This document shows positions 1 through 13,135 of a DNA stretch of 64,000 bases, in pieces. The DNA lies in assembly GCA_951230915.1 (NCBI GenBank), contig OX579639.1, forward strand, positions 13,516,001 through 13,580,000. The letters are read 5' to 3'. Source of the DNA: Antitrichia curtipendula. Lineage: Eukaryota > Streptophyta > Bryopsida > Hypnales > Leucodontaceae. How positions within the stretch are numbered: the stretch's first letter is position 1; every line of letters starts with the position of its first letter. A program made the translations under genes and the position numbers. Below the pieces are notes generated by a model. That model saw nothing but the letters and a program-made list of their open reading frames with translations, ran no database searches and was not told where the DNA came from.

Positions 1-680
1 GAAAGCACACCATCAAGTTATTTGAAAAGCACACTTAATATATATAGAAATTTCACTTTCAGGCAACTTCAGATATGTTTGAAAACAAGAGTTTGATCGC
101 AAGTGTCTCTACCCCCAAATAGAATGTCTAATTTTCATACCTCTACTGATTGAAAATTTCAAAAAATCTATTTGATAACCTTAGAATGCCCTTTTTGAGC
201 AACATCAACACCCCCCAGAAAATAAAAATAAAAATAAAAAATAAAAAACACTAAGCACTATGCATTCTCTCTACAATGACTATCAAACTTATTGAGATTT
301 CTCTTTTGGTTTCCATCGGCAGTGGAGAAGGGTGAGTTCTCACAATTCCTCTAAACACATTTCGTTTTCATTGGACACTAAAAACTTTCAACGTCTTCAA
401 ACCATTGCTTAGTTCCTACCCTTGGTGTGAAGACAATATACACGAAAATTGGGCATGGGTAGTTTAGAAGAACTGCCTACCATAACAAGAAAGACTATAA
501 AGCATTGCCAAGACAAGTTCCACTCTTCCCCAACGCCATGATTCAGCTGCATCAACACAAGGTTGAAGATTCAGTTGCATCCACGAAGAATCAAAATGCA
601 CCAAAAAATATAGTTGAGACCACAAAATCATTACCAATTGCCACTCCATAACTTAATAGAAACTGTCAATACTATTTAAA

Positions 681-1443
681 TTACACACGCTCTGTTAATT
701 TGTTTGTTCGATTGAGCAAGGAGGGACAGACCTGATTCTCTGCACCAATTGCAATAGCTGCAGCTATTGCGATCACTGCATAAGCATATAAAGGAGCCCT
801 AACCTCGAAAGGCTTCTTCCTTCGAACCTGCAAAACCCAAGCTTGTCCCCCGTCACACAGAATTTACTCCTAAAGGACCAAGGATCCATGGTTTTAAAAA
901 ATGACCAATTCGGTTGATCATGTGGTGAAAATTATAAACCTAGATTTGGCCAAATTTCAGCTCATTTACCAACAACAAAACTTCCAAGCCATACATTTCT
1001 GGAATCCAAATAATGCATTCACTGATGCACTGGGGCACTCTAAGCGTGGTTACCTTAAACCAAAACCAGAGCAAACTTTGTCAGAAAACCAAACCCTACA
1101 AGATGATCGAGCACATTTCATGCCAAACAAAAAACGAGTGCTGCTGTTGCTTAGAAAGATGAGACACACACGAGAATCAAGGTCGTCAGCTCACCAGAAG
1201 CAAAGCTCCAGCAACGGCACAAGTAGCACCGCTTCCACAAAGCTTCGAAAATGCACCATACTCGGTGAAATTGACGTGATTCTCGCCATAAGATTGCGCT
1301 GCAGCAAGCACGGGCGTCAAGCCTGTCATGGAAACCTTGATGAAGGCGATGGCGAGCGCGGCCAAAGCCAATTTCACGGGCTCCTTCTCCAACCATAGCT
1401 TCAGAGTCGTGTAAAACCCTCGTACATTAAACCCCATTGCCAT
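681..1443 (-). CDS. small multi-pass membrane protein, two exons seen
   Basis: Exon 1 is complement 1195-1443, starting at an ATG just inside a CT-rich leader and ending in CTG followed by a GTGAGC donor. Exon 2 begins at 827 after a TTTTGCAG acceptor, in the same phase. Together they give about 115 residues with hydrophobic stretches near residues 25-47, 70-81 and 95-110 (APLYAYAVIAIAAAIAIG), and a basic RRKK loop between the last two. Reading on past Gln at 732 gives 16 more residues and a stop at 681-683. A GTCTGT donor at 731 could instead lead to a further exon near 464-540 (acceptor TTGATGCAG), so the C-terminus is uncertain. I do not recognise the family. A small organelle or endomembrane protein is inferred only from hydrophobicity. 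Confidence 0.55.
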
Positions 1444-1445
1444 AG

Positions 1446-1450
<5 letters not shown>

Positions 1451-1484
<34 letters not shown>
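1451..1484. repeat. (CT)17 microsatellite in the leader of the small membrane protein gene
   Basis: Uninterrupted CT dinucleotides lie directly upstream of the minus-strand ATG at 1443. They read as GA repeats in the 5' leader, a common arrangement in plant 5' UTRs. Confidence 0.9.
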
Positions 1485-1488
<4 letters not shown>

Positions 1489-1844
1489 CTCACACCAATT
1501 CAGAATCCCATACTGAAATCCAGGTGCGCCATTCTATGGCAAATCATGGATACAAAAGCTCCATCTGTTTTGTAAGAATGCTCCATCCTTTTCATGAAAC
1601 TGAGAAAAATTCGTATGAAACTTCTGCAGCATGGATTTGAAGAGGAAAATGGATCTTCAGAGTGCACATCCCACGCAATTCAGAAGGTGAGAAGGTGATC
1701 ACATGAACGAAATCTACCGACAATTAAGTTACCGACTCGAACCCAAAACCAAGCGTGCACGTCCAAACGTCTTCATTCAAGCCCTAGCGAGGTGACTTGA
1801 GATCTAAAATCATCCAATAAGCAATTTGAGTATGGTTTCAATTG

Positions 1845-2740
1845 AGAAATGTGGACAACAAAGTCCATTCCTCACTTGGACCTTTTCCTATAAAGTCAAT
1901 TCTCCTTAAAGTTTGAAACTAACTACATATTTTTCTGAAAGTTGAGAAAAGAGGAAGAAATGTATTAAAATTTGAGATGTAAGCAATTGTCCTACTATCT
2001 TTTTAATCCCCCATCAGGTATAATTTTACACTTGTAATTTCAAAGGAATGTGCCATACTCACCAACATCCAACAACATTGTTTTGGTTCTTCACCACCTT
2101 TTTGAACTTGAAAGTATCTTATTGGCAAATCAAATAAGCATCTTGTAGACTGAAAATGAATTAGTATTAAATTGGTAGTTGATTGGTGGTGGATTTGAAA
2201 CAACTTCTAGAACCTTCTAATTGTGATTTTAATTTATTATTTCTAAATTTTCTTACTTGTTACTTCTCTTTGTTTAACGCACCTCAAAATTTAATACCTT
2301 TTATCTATCTTTTATAGCTTTTAGAATATGTAATCAGGGATGTGGACAAAAGGGTCCATTCTTCACTTGGACCTTTTCTACAGAGTTAATTTTTCACCAA
2401 ATTTGAAACTAACTACATATCCTAAAAGCTAAGAAAGAAAGAAAAACGTATTAAAATTTGAAGTATAGTCAATTGCCCTACCATCCTTTTATCCTCCACC
2501 AAGTACAATTTTGCATCTATAATTCCCAAGGAATGTGCCATGTTCATTAACATCCAACAACATTGTTTGGCTCTAGTTTGTTCTTTAGAACTTGAAAGTG
2601 TCTCAAAACTTTTACAACATTTTAATTGTGACTTTAATTTATTAATTCTAAATTTTCTTACTATTACTTCTCCTTGTTTAGTACGCCTCAAAATTTAATA
2701 CCTTTTGTCTTTCTTTCATAGCTTCAAAATATGTAGTTGA
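1845..2740. repeat. direct tandem duplication of about 450 bp
   Basis: The block from about 1845 (TCACTTGGACCTTTTC, then TTTGAAACTAACTACATAT) is repeated from about 2338 with the same order of landmarks, ending near TTTAATACCTTTT in both copies. Copy 1 carries about 90 extra bases near 2105-2200. No coding sequence is visible. Confidence 0.8.
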
Positions 2741-2756
2741 TTATAAAATTTGGTGA

Positions 2757-2900
2757 AATATTGACTATGTAGATAAGCATCTCAATAAGGAATGGATCTT
2801 TTTGTCCTTGGCTCTAGTTGTATAATTTGGTGATTGAGTATTGACTATGTAGAGAAGTGTCTCATTGAAGAATGGATCTTTTTGTCCCTTGCTCTATTTT
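2757..2900. repeat. 80-bp tandem duplication
   Basis: TTGACTATGTAGA at 2761 recurs at 2841, and each copy is followed by GGAATGGATCTTTTTGTCC or a one-base variant of it. Confidence 0.8.
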
Positions 2901-2999
2901 GAGTTGTGCATGTTTTTTTGTTAGATTTGTTGGGAGTCAAATGGAGATTCTAGATTCTCTAAGCATATATTATTATATGAATGAACTATGAATTTTTCA

Positions 3000-5900
3000 A
3001 AGTGTTGAAAAATACTCAAATAGGTGTAAAGTGTAAAAAAATTAAGCCCTACACAAATACAAATAGAGATTGTACATTTTGGGCAAGAATGAATAGGGCA
3101 AATTTTGCAAAATAAGGTGTATTTACTTCAAGAGCACATTGATATAGCCTCTATCTTTTCATGTCTTATCGTGAGAGTAGGATACTTTGAAGCAAATTTT
3201 GAAACGGATCTATCCAAAATTTGACACAAGGTGTAGAAACATATTATTACTTTTTTGATTATATGATTGAATCAAAATTTATGTTGCTCAAAGTATAGCA
3301 AGAAGGACAAGCAACTTTGAATAGTATAAACAAAACTCTTCATCTAATTTTAAAATTGGCACTTACAAAATTAACATGATGTTGTATGTAGCAATAGAGT
3401 TCTCAAATATAAGTAATTGAAAAATTTCTCTCTCAAAAAAAGACAAAGTCTATTGATTACAAATTTATGGCACGGTCCTAATATGGGGGCCTGGTGTCAA
3501 GTAGAGAGGCCTTGCCTTGGGAAAGCGCCGGGCTTCTAGCTGCAAGTAGACTTAGCCGGGAAATAAAGGGGCCCGTGCTTTAGCAAATATATGTGTGCAT
3601 GCTCACAAAATCTTCATAATCCACCATAAAGTCCTCATATAACATCACATGTTTGTACAAAGTAGTTGAAGTTGCTCAAAAGTCACATAAGTTTCCTTCT
3701 AGGAAGGTCCCGCCATTAATATGAGTGCCATAGCCTCTCTAGAACTCCAAATTGAGAATGAAACATTTCTCTGAAAAACTAACAACAATATCTACAAACC
3801 CTCCAAAATTCAACTTAAACTATCATGTTGTTCGACTTTTATAGTCGGTCAAAGTTTGCTCTCTTCAACTCCAAGGCAACTCACCACTACTCTTATCCCA
3901 AGACCATAACTCTCACATGAAAACTCCAAACTGATTATGTGATGTTTCTACAGAAAGCTAACACAATAATCTACACAAACAATAAGTTTCAACTCAAAAT
4001 AAGATATTGTCCGACTTTTACAGCCATTTGAAGTTCTCTTTCTTCAAATCAAAGGCAGCCTCTCACTACTTCGCCTCTAACCTTATAACTTTTGCATCCT
4101 ACCTCCAAATTAAGAGAATGATAGCTCTTTAGAAAGCTAACATCTAGATACACACTCTCATAAAATCTCAAGGCAAAAAAACTTCTCACCCAAAAGTAAT
4201 GAGCCCTCAAAAATTATGTCCTCTCACTCGGACAACATTTAGTTGTTTTTACATAGTGTATGTATACATGATGCGACACCGGGTGATCCAAATCCAGAAT
4301 CTCCTGATCCACTTGCTATTCAAGAAGTCAAGGCAATCTTCTAGAATTTTCTTAAAACACTAGGGCAAACTTTTGAAGTTTTCTCGGAGCTCACTTGGGC
4401 TGATTTTCTTTAGAAAACCTAATTTATCTCGTCTCCCAAAGTCTCTCTCCGTTGGAAGTCTCACTAATCGCATTTTAGCAACATAATACTTGTCATTTTA
4501 TGAAGGGTTTATGATTTGAATCACCCGAGCCCTCCATTTTAGGACTGTGTCGAATTTATGCCTAGCAAAGACCACACAAATTTGCATCTTGAACCCCCAA
4601 ATTATAATCTTTAGTTGCAATCAATATGGTTAGAGATTTCAATTTTGTTTCTTTCACATTCTCATGATAAACAAGATAAACACTCCTTCTATCTTGAATT
4701 AAATGTTCACTTTGGAACTCATAATTATTTTAGGTTGTTTTGAGGAAATTGTATGGAACCTCTTTTGTATCCAATTTTATTTACATTGTAGCAATCACAA
4801 GCAATGCTCTTTATTGAGTATCGGGATATAAGATTTGAAATTTTTTTTATTTATGTTTTTCACAATATGATCAATGAAATTGGTATAAGAAGTTTTCAAC
4901 AAAATTGCAAACACTTAAATTAAGACAGAAGGGATATAATTTTGTCAGTTCAAGTATATATTCCTTATTTATTGCTCAATGCTTATAAAATAGCACTATT
5001 GGACTTTTATAGGGATAAAACATATATACTCATGATCCATTGCAGGTTACGGATTTAATAGATTTAAAAGTGAAACCCCAACTTCTATGTACAACTTTTC
5101 TTCGTTGACTAAGATCCTAGTTGATTGTTTTTAGTATAATTTTTTGAAATGAAAAAAATTCTTCGTCAATTCAAAATTAAAAGTATATATGGTATCTTCA
5201 TCCTTTTGCAACACCACCTATTTTGCCACCATTTGAAATAGAGTTCTTCATAGACTCTCATTGATCCAAATACGACAAAGTGTTTATGTCAAATTCAACA
5301 CTAGTTTTCAAAAGAACAAGTTAAAAGTTGAAAAGTTATTTGAAGCAACCATTGAGAGTTGAAGCACTATCTTGTACTTCAAGGATGACCATGACCGATT
5401 AAAGGTAGTTTAGTATTGATAGTAGGTGTTCTATGACCTCAACTTTGAAAATTTGCAAACCATAAATTCAAAGAAACTCTAAAACTTCCCAAACCAATTG
5501 CATTCAATATTTGCTTTCATTTGCTAATACCGTGATATTATATTTTTTCCTGACTTTGTGTTCAAGATTGCTCGTTTGAAAACTGGAAGTGTCTGTTTTT
5601 AGGTGCGGATACTTTATAGTTCAATTCTTGACAAGTTAAATTCTTAAATTCTTTATAGTATCACAAAAAAACTTGAAATTTCATTCCATTACAAAATTAC
5701 AAAAAACTCCAGTTCCTTATAAGAAGTTGACTTTGAATTCGAAGCACGAGATTGCCTCAGACCCCACAGGCCCACTCATCACACCAAATGAATACGACGG
5801 TATAAAATTTATAAATAATAATGTATTCTGCCAATCCCAGTTGTGGCTTGTGGCCTAGAAGTCAATGGAATAAAAATAAATTATTCACCTCCAAATGGCA

Positions 5901-6400
5901 ACTGTGAGTACAAAGACTTTGTGTTAAATGCCAACATGATTTCGGTCGCTCAAGTACAAGTCTACAACTGCACTAGCTCCGTCACCAGTCACCACTTGAC
6001 CGAATTCATTTTTTTAAGAACTGGAAATACTTTCAAAATTTAAAAGTTTGCGGCATGCCTGCTTTTGTACTTTAACCCATGCCAGATTCAATTACTGCCA
6101 TGCAAGCATGCAATATTAATGAATACTTTCAATTTGGAATTATGTTTTTTTTTACAATACATTACAAGAATGTAGCAATTCAGCCGGTGCCAATTTCAAT
6201 TTGGGAAGAAAGTGGGCAATGAGAACCCGAAAATGCAGGAAACAAAAACGGCTTAAAAACCTTGAGGCTCTAATCCTAGGTGAACAACAATAACAACATA
6301 CTGATCAGTCAATAGACTCCACATCCCCATTTTAACCAGACCCTCATTGTATCATGCAATGTGAATGTGGTTACAGATAGGATTTGGAAACTGGGTTTCA
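3000..6400. other. gene-free AT-rich stretch with degenerate 180-bp repeats
   Basis: No exon-like reading frame is supported here. About 3740-4170 holds a diverged tandem repeat: TCGACTTTTA near 3832 and CCGACTTTTA at 4011 sit in equivalent places 180 bp apart, with matching flanks (AAAGCTAAC, ATCTACA, CTCTTCAA). A short GC-richer patch at 3475-3580 has no assigned role. About 5210-5440 weakly resembles the dispersed repeat at 45.1 and 51.9 kb. Confidence 0.5.
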
Positions 6401-6479
6401 GAAAAATCCAAAGTCAATACCATAGTCTTTGTTCAAAGGACAAAAAACCAATAAACCGATACTACATCAGAAAAAAGTC

Positions 6480-6935
6480 ACCCATTGCTACAATACTGTT
6501 TCAATGGGTAAACAATATAGTATTGAAAGTGTATTGTTGCAATACTTAAAACAATATACTTTTAATAAAAATGCAATACTTCCATTGCTTCAGTATTGTT
6601 GCAGTAATACTTGCAGTAATGCAACAATATACTTTCAATTACTATCAGTGTTCAGGAAATTTTTGGAGTTTTACCGGCTAATTTCCTTCAATTCTCACAC
6701 TGAACCGGTTTTTGAAGAACTAAGTCCGGTTATTTCCTCTATTTTTTTACTGAAAATAGAAATTTTATAGTTTTTTTCACCGATTTTTCGCCAATGTTCT
6801 CAAATTGCAAATGGTTTTTTCCCCAATTCCTCCGGCTAACTTTGCACTAACTGCCGGGGGGTTTCGATCATTGATTACTATACCATTAACCCATTGAACC
6901 AATATTGCAACAATATTGAAGCAATGAAGGGTACT
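6480..6935. mobile_element. MITE-like inverted repeat
   Basis: The left end (CCATTGCTACAATACTG, then TTCAATGGGTAAACAATATA) is matched in reverse complement by 6883-6933 (TCATTGCTTCAATATTG, then TTCAATGGGTTAATGGTATA). The interior is AT-rich with repeated GCAATAC/GTATTG motifs. No transposase is seen and no clear target-site duplication was identified. Confidence 0.5.
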
Positions 6936-7060
6936 TTCCCAATGAGTGCTTTGCTTTTTTGTTGTGATTGAGAGGATGCAAATGACGTCGATAAGTTACA
7001 GTGTCACCCGATAGCTTCCCCTTCCATTGACCGAAACCACGGTGGATTTCCACTGTCCCC

Positions 7061-7083
7061 GTCTGTCTGTCTGTCTGTCTGTC
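7061..7083. repeat. (GTCT)n microsatellite
   Basis: Five or more perfect GTCT units. Confidence 0.9.
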
Positions 7084-7254
7084 CAAAAGCATCAAATTTG
7101 CGGTTTGACTTTCACCTCCTTTAATTTCAGTCCTGACCTGCCGAAGCCTTGGAAATTTTTCCCTTGAAAATTCCTTCCAACATTCAACATGATGCAAGAC
7201 TTTTCCCCTAATCAATCTCTTCAGTCCCCTTTTTCTTTTCTCCAGGCTTCAAAG

Positions 7255-7465
7255 AATCCCTGCTCCTCCGAAGAATCAGAAAAAAGGTGCTTGCGGCAAC
7301 TTGGCAAGTGGGCGTCACTCATGGACTCGTGGAGTGGACTCGTGAGAGCATCCCCACGCCTGACGCGCCAAGTGCTGCCTTGGCGTGTGGATTTGGAGAG
7401 TGGGGCCTTCCTCCTCTTCCCCACGGCTGACGCGCCATGCAGGGGCGCCACAGGTATTACTGCAA
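7255..7465. other. GC-rich island with repeated CCCACGSCTGACGCGCCA motif
   Basis: The motif occurs twice in this block about 85 bp apart and once inverted near 8503-8525. The sequence contrasts strongly with the AT-rich surroundings. No gene is supported. It may be the outer part of a fold-back element centred on the hairpin at 7597-8175, or a remnant of a GC-rich insert. Confidence 0.4.
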
Positions 7466-7596
7466 AGAATTTAAAGGTTTTGATATAAAACTTGCAAAAC
7501 TTACACATTTTACTTCCAATGCATCAGTAAGCACTCTCTTACATTATTTCCACAGCACTTCCAATTCAATTTGTTTTCCTGACGAAGAAGAGTATC

Positions 7597-8175
7597 TTAC
7601 TATATACACATTGGGTGGTAGGAGGTAGAACAAACAATGTGGGATAATTAAATTAGATGTAGTAGGAGCTCCACCACTCATAGTTTTTTCCAAAGTAGAA
7701 ATTGTGTTAGAATTAAAATTTCAGACCTCATTTAGGCATAGTAGATTAACTTTTTTCAAAACACTTCAAACTCATAAAAGATGTGAAATCAAGACAAATT
7801 TCACCTACAAAAATCCGTTTGTGATTTCAAGACTCCAATCAAAAGTGATGGACAAATTTCAAAAGAGGATTAGAAGGGAATTTTTTTTTACATTTGTAGA
7901 AATGCATAGTAGAAATTTGTGAATAACTTTTGACTAGAGACTTGAAATCTCAAACGTATTTTTAGAGATGAAATATATCTTGATTTCACATCTTTTATGA
8001 GTTCAAAGTGTTTTGGAAAAAGTTAATCTACTATGCCTAAATGAGGTCTGAAATTTTAATTCTAACACAATTTCTACTTTGGAAAAAACTATGAATGGTG
8101 GAGCTCCTACTACATCTAATTTACTTATCCCACATTGTTTGTTCTACCTCCTAGCACCCCATGTGTATATAGTAA
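7597..8175. mobile_element. long hairpin (fold-back) element
   Basis: The arm from 7597 to about 7857 is the near-exact reverse complement of about 7915-8175. Landmarks appear in mirrored order: TTACTATATACACA, GGAGGTAGAACAAACAATG, GATGTAGTAGGAGCTCCACC, CAGACCTCATTTAGGCATAG. The central loop is only about 60 bp. Identity is high in the outer half and falls towards the loop, as expected of an old fold-back MITE. No coding capacity is seen. Confidence 0.8.
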
Positions 8176-8399
8176 GCTTCTCTTACATGTTTCGACGCAT
8201 CTATGGTGAATGTACATTTCCCCAATTATCTAGATATGAAATAAAGGTAACTTTGTTCTAGTTGGGAAATGCCTTCTTTTCAATTTTTTCACACAAGTAA
8301 AGGAAACTTTTTTGAGGTTAAAATTACTTGTGAGAAAAGTTTGAGGGTAAAAGGGGGATGTGCCTCGAAGATTGGTGAGAAGGACTGTCAGTGCCTCGA

Positions 8400-8640
8400 A
8401 ACTCGGTTGAAAAAGGTAGTCAGAGCCTTTGGCGAGCCGCGCTGAAGCTCCACTACTTCCCCGTGTCTCCTTCAAATTCTGGCGCGGCCGGGCTGTTTTC
8501 CCCGTTTGGCGCGTCAGCCGTGGGGGAGGAAATGAAGCCAGGGCTCGCTCAGTCAGCGTGTTAGGCCGCTTGGCGAGCAGCTGTGGCGATGCTCTGAGAG
8601 TGGAGTTTCATGCAGCCGTGCACACAATCGTTTCTTGTTT
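8400..8640. other. GC-rich island, inverted partner of 7255-7465
   Basis: It contains TGGCGCGTCAGCCGTGGG, the reverse complement of the motif on the left side, so the GC-rich blocks flank the hairpin symmetrically. No exon is supported. Confidence 0.4.
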
Positions 8641-9414
8641 TTTATATCAAAAAGTCCAAAACTGGGTGTAGATAAGTGTTTGAAAAGTAGAATACAATTA
8701 AAAAATCTAACTAACTGAAATGAAGAAGTCCAAATTTTTAAGCAGTAAGATAGGGTAAGACCACCAATACCTAATCTCTTAAGCTCCTGTGCAGATGGTG
8801 AGCAATTGAATGCGATGGAGGTTTTTCCCGTGTAGGAATATAGAAGATACTAAGATTGCGAAATTTTCAATTTTTTTTTTGCAAAACTGAAATTTCTGTG
8901 AATTTTGGGAGCCAAAAAGTATTCCAAACTAATTCCCAATCACTAGAGTCTTCCAATTCCAATCACTCAAGAACTAGCTTCCTACTATCTATTTTCTTGT
9001 TATTTTTTGCATACTTTAGGACATGTGTCGTGATCTTACTAGTCCCAAAGTTAAAAAAGAGTAAAAAACACATTACAAGCCTTGATTGGAAATAGGGGCC
9101 CTACCGGTTGGGAATTGATCCCTGGTTGAAAATGGGTGGTCCTACCCTACTGTAATCAACCCGTAATTTTTCACTCATTCAAGGCCTCAGGCGGGGACTC
9201 TGAAGAATGGAATGAAATGAAAGAATTGACTGTCAGTCAGTCGAAGCTCAGTTTGGCTTTCAAAAGCATGAGAGAAAAGAAAAAAAATGGAGTCCTGGTG
9301 TTGTTGTATGGGTTTCCTTTTTCGCTGATGAAACAAAACTTCAATCATGTCAATGTGTGAAAAAATTAACATTTAAAATTTGTGTTAAAAATTTGGAAGC
9401 ATGAGTGACTATGT

Positions 9415-9700
9415 AGGGCCGGGGTGAACTGACCCTCCCTCGCTCGTCTCTGAAGGGAAAACACTGGAATTTTTTATTTGTCACACACGATAAAATTTGC
9501 AAATTTTGAATTCATATTTGCAATCAGAGGCACCCAAAAAGAGCTTGGTGAGGTGAAGTAAGTAGATAAACTAATCAAGCACAAAATAGTTTTTTTTTTG
9601 TTTTACATGCCCCTTTGGAATGACTTTGAGGGGACGAGTGATGGGGGGTAACTTGACCCTTTGGTAGATGCAGCTTATGAGATTGTTGTATCATAGCCCC
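9415..9700. repeat. dispersed repeat R1, copy 1
   Basis: The order GGAAAACACT, GGAATTTTTTATTTG, AAATTTGCAAATTTTGAATT, ATTTGCAATC is shared with 39140-39545 (two tandem copies) and with the sequence around the SINE at 53130-54530. Function unknown. Confidence 0.6.
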
Positions 9701-9749
9701 CATTGAAATAAGCTTCATTGATGTGTGAAAAAATTAAAATCATGATACC

Positions 9750-9978
9750 TTAACCCATAAATGCCGCAGAGGACATTTTTCGGCCGAAGACTGATGAAGA
9801 ATCTCTTCATGCAAGACAAAAATGCAACTGTTCATCTTCCAAATTTTGTGTGGAAAAGGAAGGTCTTCCAAAGTAGCTTGACTTCCAATGAGCGCTTTTG
9901 CATTTTTCTAAGCTAATAATTCCCTCGATACAAAAACAGATGATTTCCATGAAGACCGGCCAATCGTTTAAGGGTTAA
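9750..9978. mobile_element. short TTAA-ended element (family T1)
   Basis: The left end is TTAACCCATAAATGCC. The right end, reverse-complemented, is TTAACCCTTAAACG. Ends of this type (TTAA plus CCC-rich inverted repeats) fit piggyBac-like non-autonomous elements. At 229 bp it carries no gene. Confidence 0.5.
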
Positions 9979-10375
9979 GTTAGGATGTTTGTTTGTTAAG
10001 ATATCATGGACCATACGTCTCCCAATCATGTTCATGGTGCCATTGGAAAGCTCCTAGGAAAGCTCTCTATGAGGATGGGTGCACAGACTTTGTTTTGTGT
10101 TGTTTGGACCTACAGTGTGAAAAACATTGAATTTTGAAGTTTTTATTATGAGTTAGAAAAATAGAAAATTATTTTGACTTTTAGCAAGATGCTTATTCCA
10201 TGCTTTGGTTGTTTTTAAGGTGAGAGGTGTGAAACACTTAGGGTGTGTGTTAGAAACGCATGAGAACAAATGAATCTCAAATTAAAACATTTATAAAAAA
10301 AATAATGTAATTGTTATATAATATGTATTTTGTAACAAAATATAATTGACTAATGAATGTGTGGATTTGTAAACA

Positions 10376-10956
10376 TTACCCCCTATAGCCCCGAGGGTGT
10401 TTTTTGCCAAAAACCACTCAAAACTACCACTTCTATTGTATTCACTTAAGGAAACCAATTTTTTTTTTAATTTAACCATAGGATCTTGTACTTAACTTGC
10501 CTGAGATCATGTAATAAAAATTTCATCAAATTTCACCGTACGGATTGGAAGATATTAGCATTCAAAGTTGAACAATATGTTTTTTTTCAAGAAGATGCTA
10601 AAATTGCCCGAAAAAATAAGATTGTCTATAACTTTCTCACTCCTAGTCCAAATAGAATGAATCAAAGCTTCATGTATAGGTAAAAACATAGTATTTTAGG
10701 GAAAAAATTCAAAAACAATTATTTTGACTTTTTGTAATTTTTTTTGGACTGCCCGCCAATCTCCATTTCTTGCTCATTGTGCCATAACTTTTTCATCCGG
10801 CATCCGATTGAAACAAAAATTATATATCCACAAAGCTCTTGCAAAGCTACACAACCTTAAAAAATCTCAAAAGAATTCACTTCAAATTGAGACAATAGGA
10901 ACCTACCTGGATCCAAATTGTCCTCCCAAGGGGACAAGCGGGGCTTTAAGGGTTAT
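10376..10956 (+). mobile_element. TTAA-ended element (family T1), diverged
   Basis: It shares interior landmarks with 13136-14061: AAACCACTCAAAACTACCAC near the start, CCAAATAGAATGAATCAAAG, TTATTTTGACTTT, CAATTGAAAC/TAAAAATTATATAT, then GGGGACAAGCGGGGCTTTAAGGG at the end (written here in parts only as landmarks). Both ends have lost the perfect TTAA. It is shorter than the 926-bp copy. Confidence 0.55.
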
Positions 10957-10999
10957 AAGAGAGGTAATAATTAAGTTTTGTTATTGATATGTTAATAGC

Positions 11000-13130
11000 C
11001 CGGTTAATAGTACATGAGTGAATTCAATTGGTGTGCCCTGCAATAATAATTATACCTTTGCTTAAAAAAAAGACCCATATTTCCTTTGTGTTTCACAAAC
11101 GAACCATGTGGCTTTTTCAAAAACAGAAGGAGTTTTAAATTGCAGTGATTTGGGAAGTACTGAGGTGCATTATTAAGGAGGTATATAGTACTTTAGATGA
11201 TTAATTTTTTGCCTCAATTTAGACATACTGAGTATTCATCTCACGTACATTGTCCTTCAACTCCATTTTTTAAACATTTGGCCTTAATACAAGTCAATGA
11301 ATACATTAGATGTGTTTTGGGGGGTTGGAGGGCCGTTTTAGGCTTGTTATCGGCGCTATTCTCCCAGCAGTTAAAAAACATCTGCCGTCATAATTTTGAA
11401 AAAGTCATTTAAATCAAAAAATGCAAAAAAAATTGAATTTGAATTTTTATAAATGACGTAGCAGTCTCTTTGCCATGTCAAGCTGTTGCGGCGCAGTTTT
11501 TAGAGTCTAGGAACCCAGGAGAACTCACAGCCCTCTACAAGGGCTGGAAAACATCTGATGTAAGCTTTCATTGAAACAACGCATAACTTTTATACAACAA
11601 TCTAATCTTTTAAAAAAAGATTCCTTGGGAGTTTGTGAGATTCTTCAATCTCATTAAAAATTTGATGACAAAAATCAATCATATTGACTTTAAAAGAGTA
11701 TTAAGGATTAAAGGAATTAAAAAAAATTCCATTGAAAAAGGGTAACAAATTCAAAAATTGAAGAGAGATGCTTCAATTAGTAACATTCAAATTGCTCCCA
11801 TAAATAATTGTGTTAGAACACCACAAAAATTATAAGTTATTGACAAGCTTGGAAATAGTTGTCTAAGTGTGTCTAAATTCTAACTTTTGCTCATGGATAG
11901 GAATACCCACTATCAGCTCCCTCTCTAATGGTGTCCTCTATCTACACAAGTCCAACATTGATGGGCTTAACTTTGAATTGATGGGGCCTATAAACATGAA
12001 AAGAACCTCAAAATTCATCGCTTTTATATACTCCATTTTTTTGTGGACATAGGTCCAATGTTCAAATCATAATAAAATGTTCAATTTCATGAATTTATCA
12101 AAAAGGCCAAATAAGCTTCATATCACTAGTTGAATGCAAATTCAAAAAAATTATTTTCATGCTAAAATTTAGCTTGAGAACAAAGTAGTAAAAGTTGCCA
12201 AAATACATTAGAAAACTTTATCTTCTGATCTATGTTTTAGCGTCTTCCTTTATTGCATAGTCAATAATATTTCAATGAGAAAATTTCCGCCACCATATAT
12301 TAGAAGCACACTTCAAAGAACTCTTTAAAAAAATTGGGATGAAAAATTACACTTTTGCATCATACATTGGATGTCCAAAATCATCCAAAAGTTACTTTGT
12401 GGCTCCATAAGGGAAGTGGCCCTAACTAAGGCAGTCAACCCCAAATGATCACATTTCATGATAAAAAGGTGCATTCCTCATTTTCACAATTTTCTTGCAA
12501 GTCATTCACCATACATTTTCAGTCCTCAACTAGTCATGTCTTGGTGAAAACATTGGACCAACATAGATAGAGGATGCAATTGAGAAGAGGGAAATAATGG
12601 GTACACATGGAATGCAATTGTGAATGTGCAATGCAAAAGGTGCCCCTATAACACGCATTGAATAAGTCTTGAAATTTGAGGGCCAATCACAATCCTTGCA
12701 AGCCCCGCACACACCTCCCAAATAAGTTATACTTGCAAAAGACAACCTCTAGTAAGCTTATAGGACCGTAGAGTTATAGGACCGTGCCACGGTCATGCAT
12801 TGTGTAAGTCAATTGCCACCCTCCAATAAATTCCATTCAATTGTTTCCAAAAGTAAAGAATATATTAGCATCGTTGAAATTGTAGCCCATGACCCACCAT
12901 TGGCTGTCATACAGATGAGGGTGACAATCATGAGAATTGCTGTGCTGTCACTTGAATCGATCAAAAAATTGGGGGGCAAATTTTAGCCAGAATCTCACCT
13001 AATTTCTGCATTGACTTTTTTAACCCTGGATCGCTGGGCTGGTCACTGTGAAAACCATTCTTTTATCTGTTTGGTTCAAAGAAAAAAAAGAAAAAGAAAA
13101 AAATCATCCTTTTGGGTACCCTTCGGATTG
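11000..13130. other. no supportable gene
   Basis: AT-rich sequence with only short spurious frames and no splice-consistent exon chain. A small palindromic patch (GGACCGTGCCACGGTC) lies near 12780. Confidence 0.4.
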
Positions 13131-13135
13131 TTTGC

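Noticed and set aside
901..1398. 165-codon plus-strand frame
   Set aside because: It is antisense to the small membrane protein exon at 1195-1443 and has no splice or domain support.
6886..7508. Several 95-110 codon frames on both strands
   Set aside because: They cross a (GTCT)n repeat and the GC-rich island, lack homology and conflict with one another.
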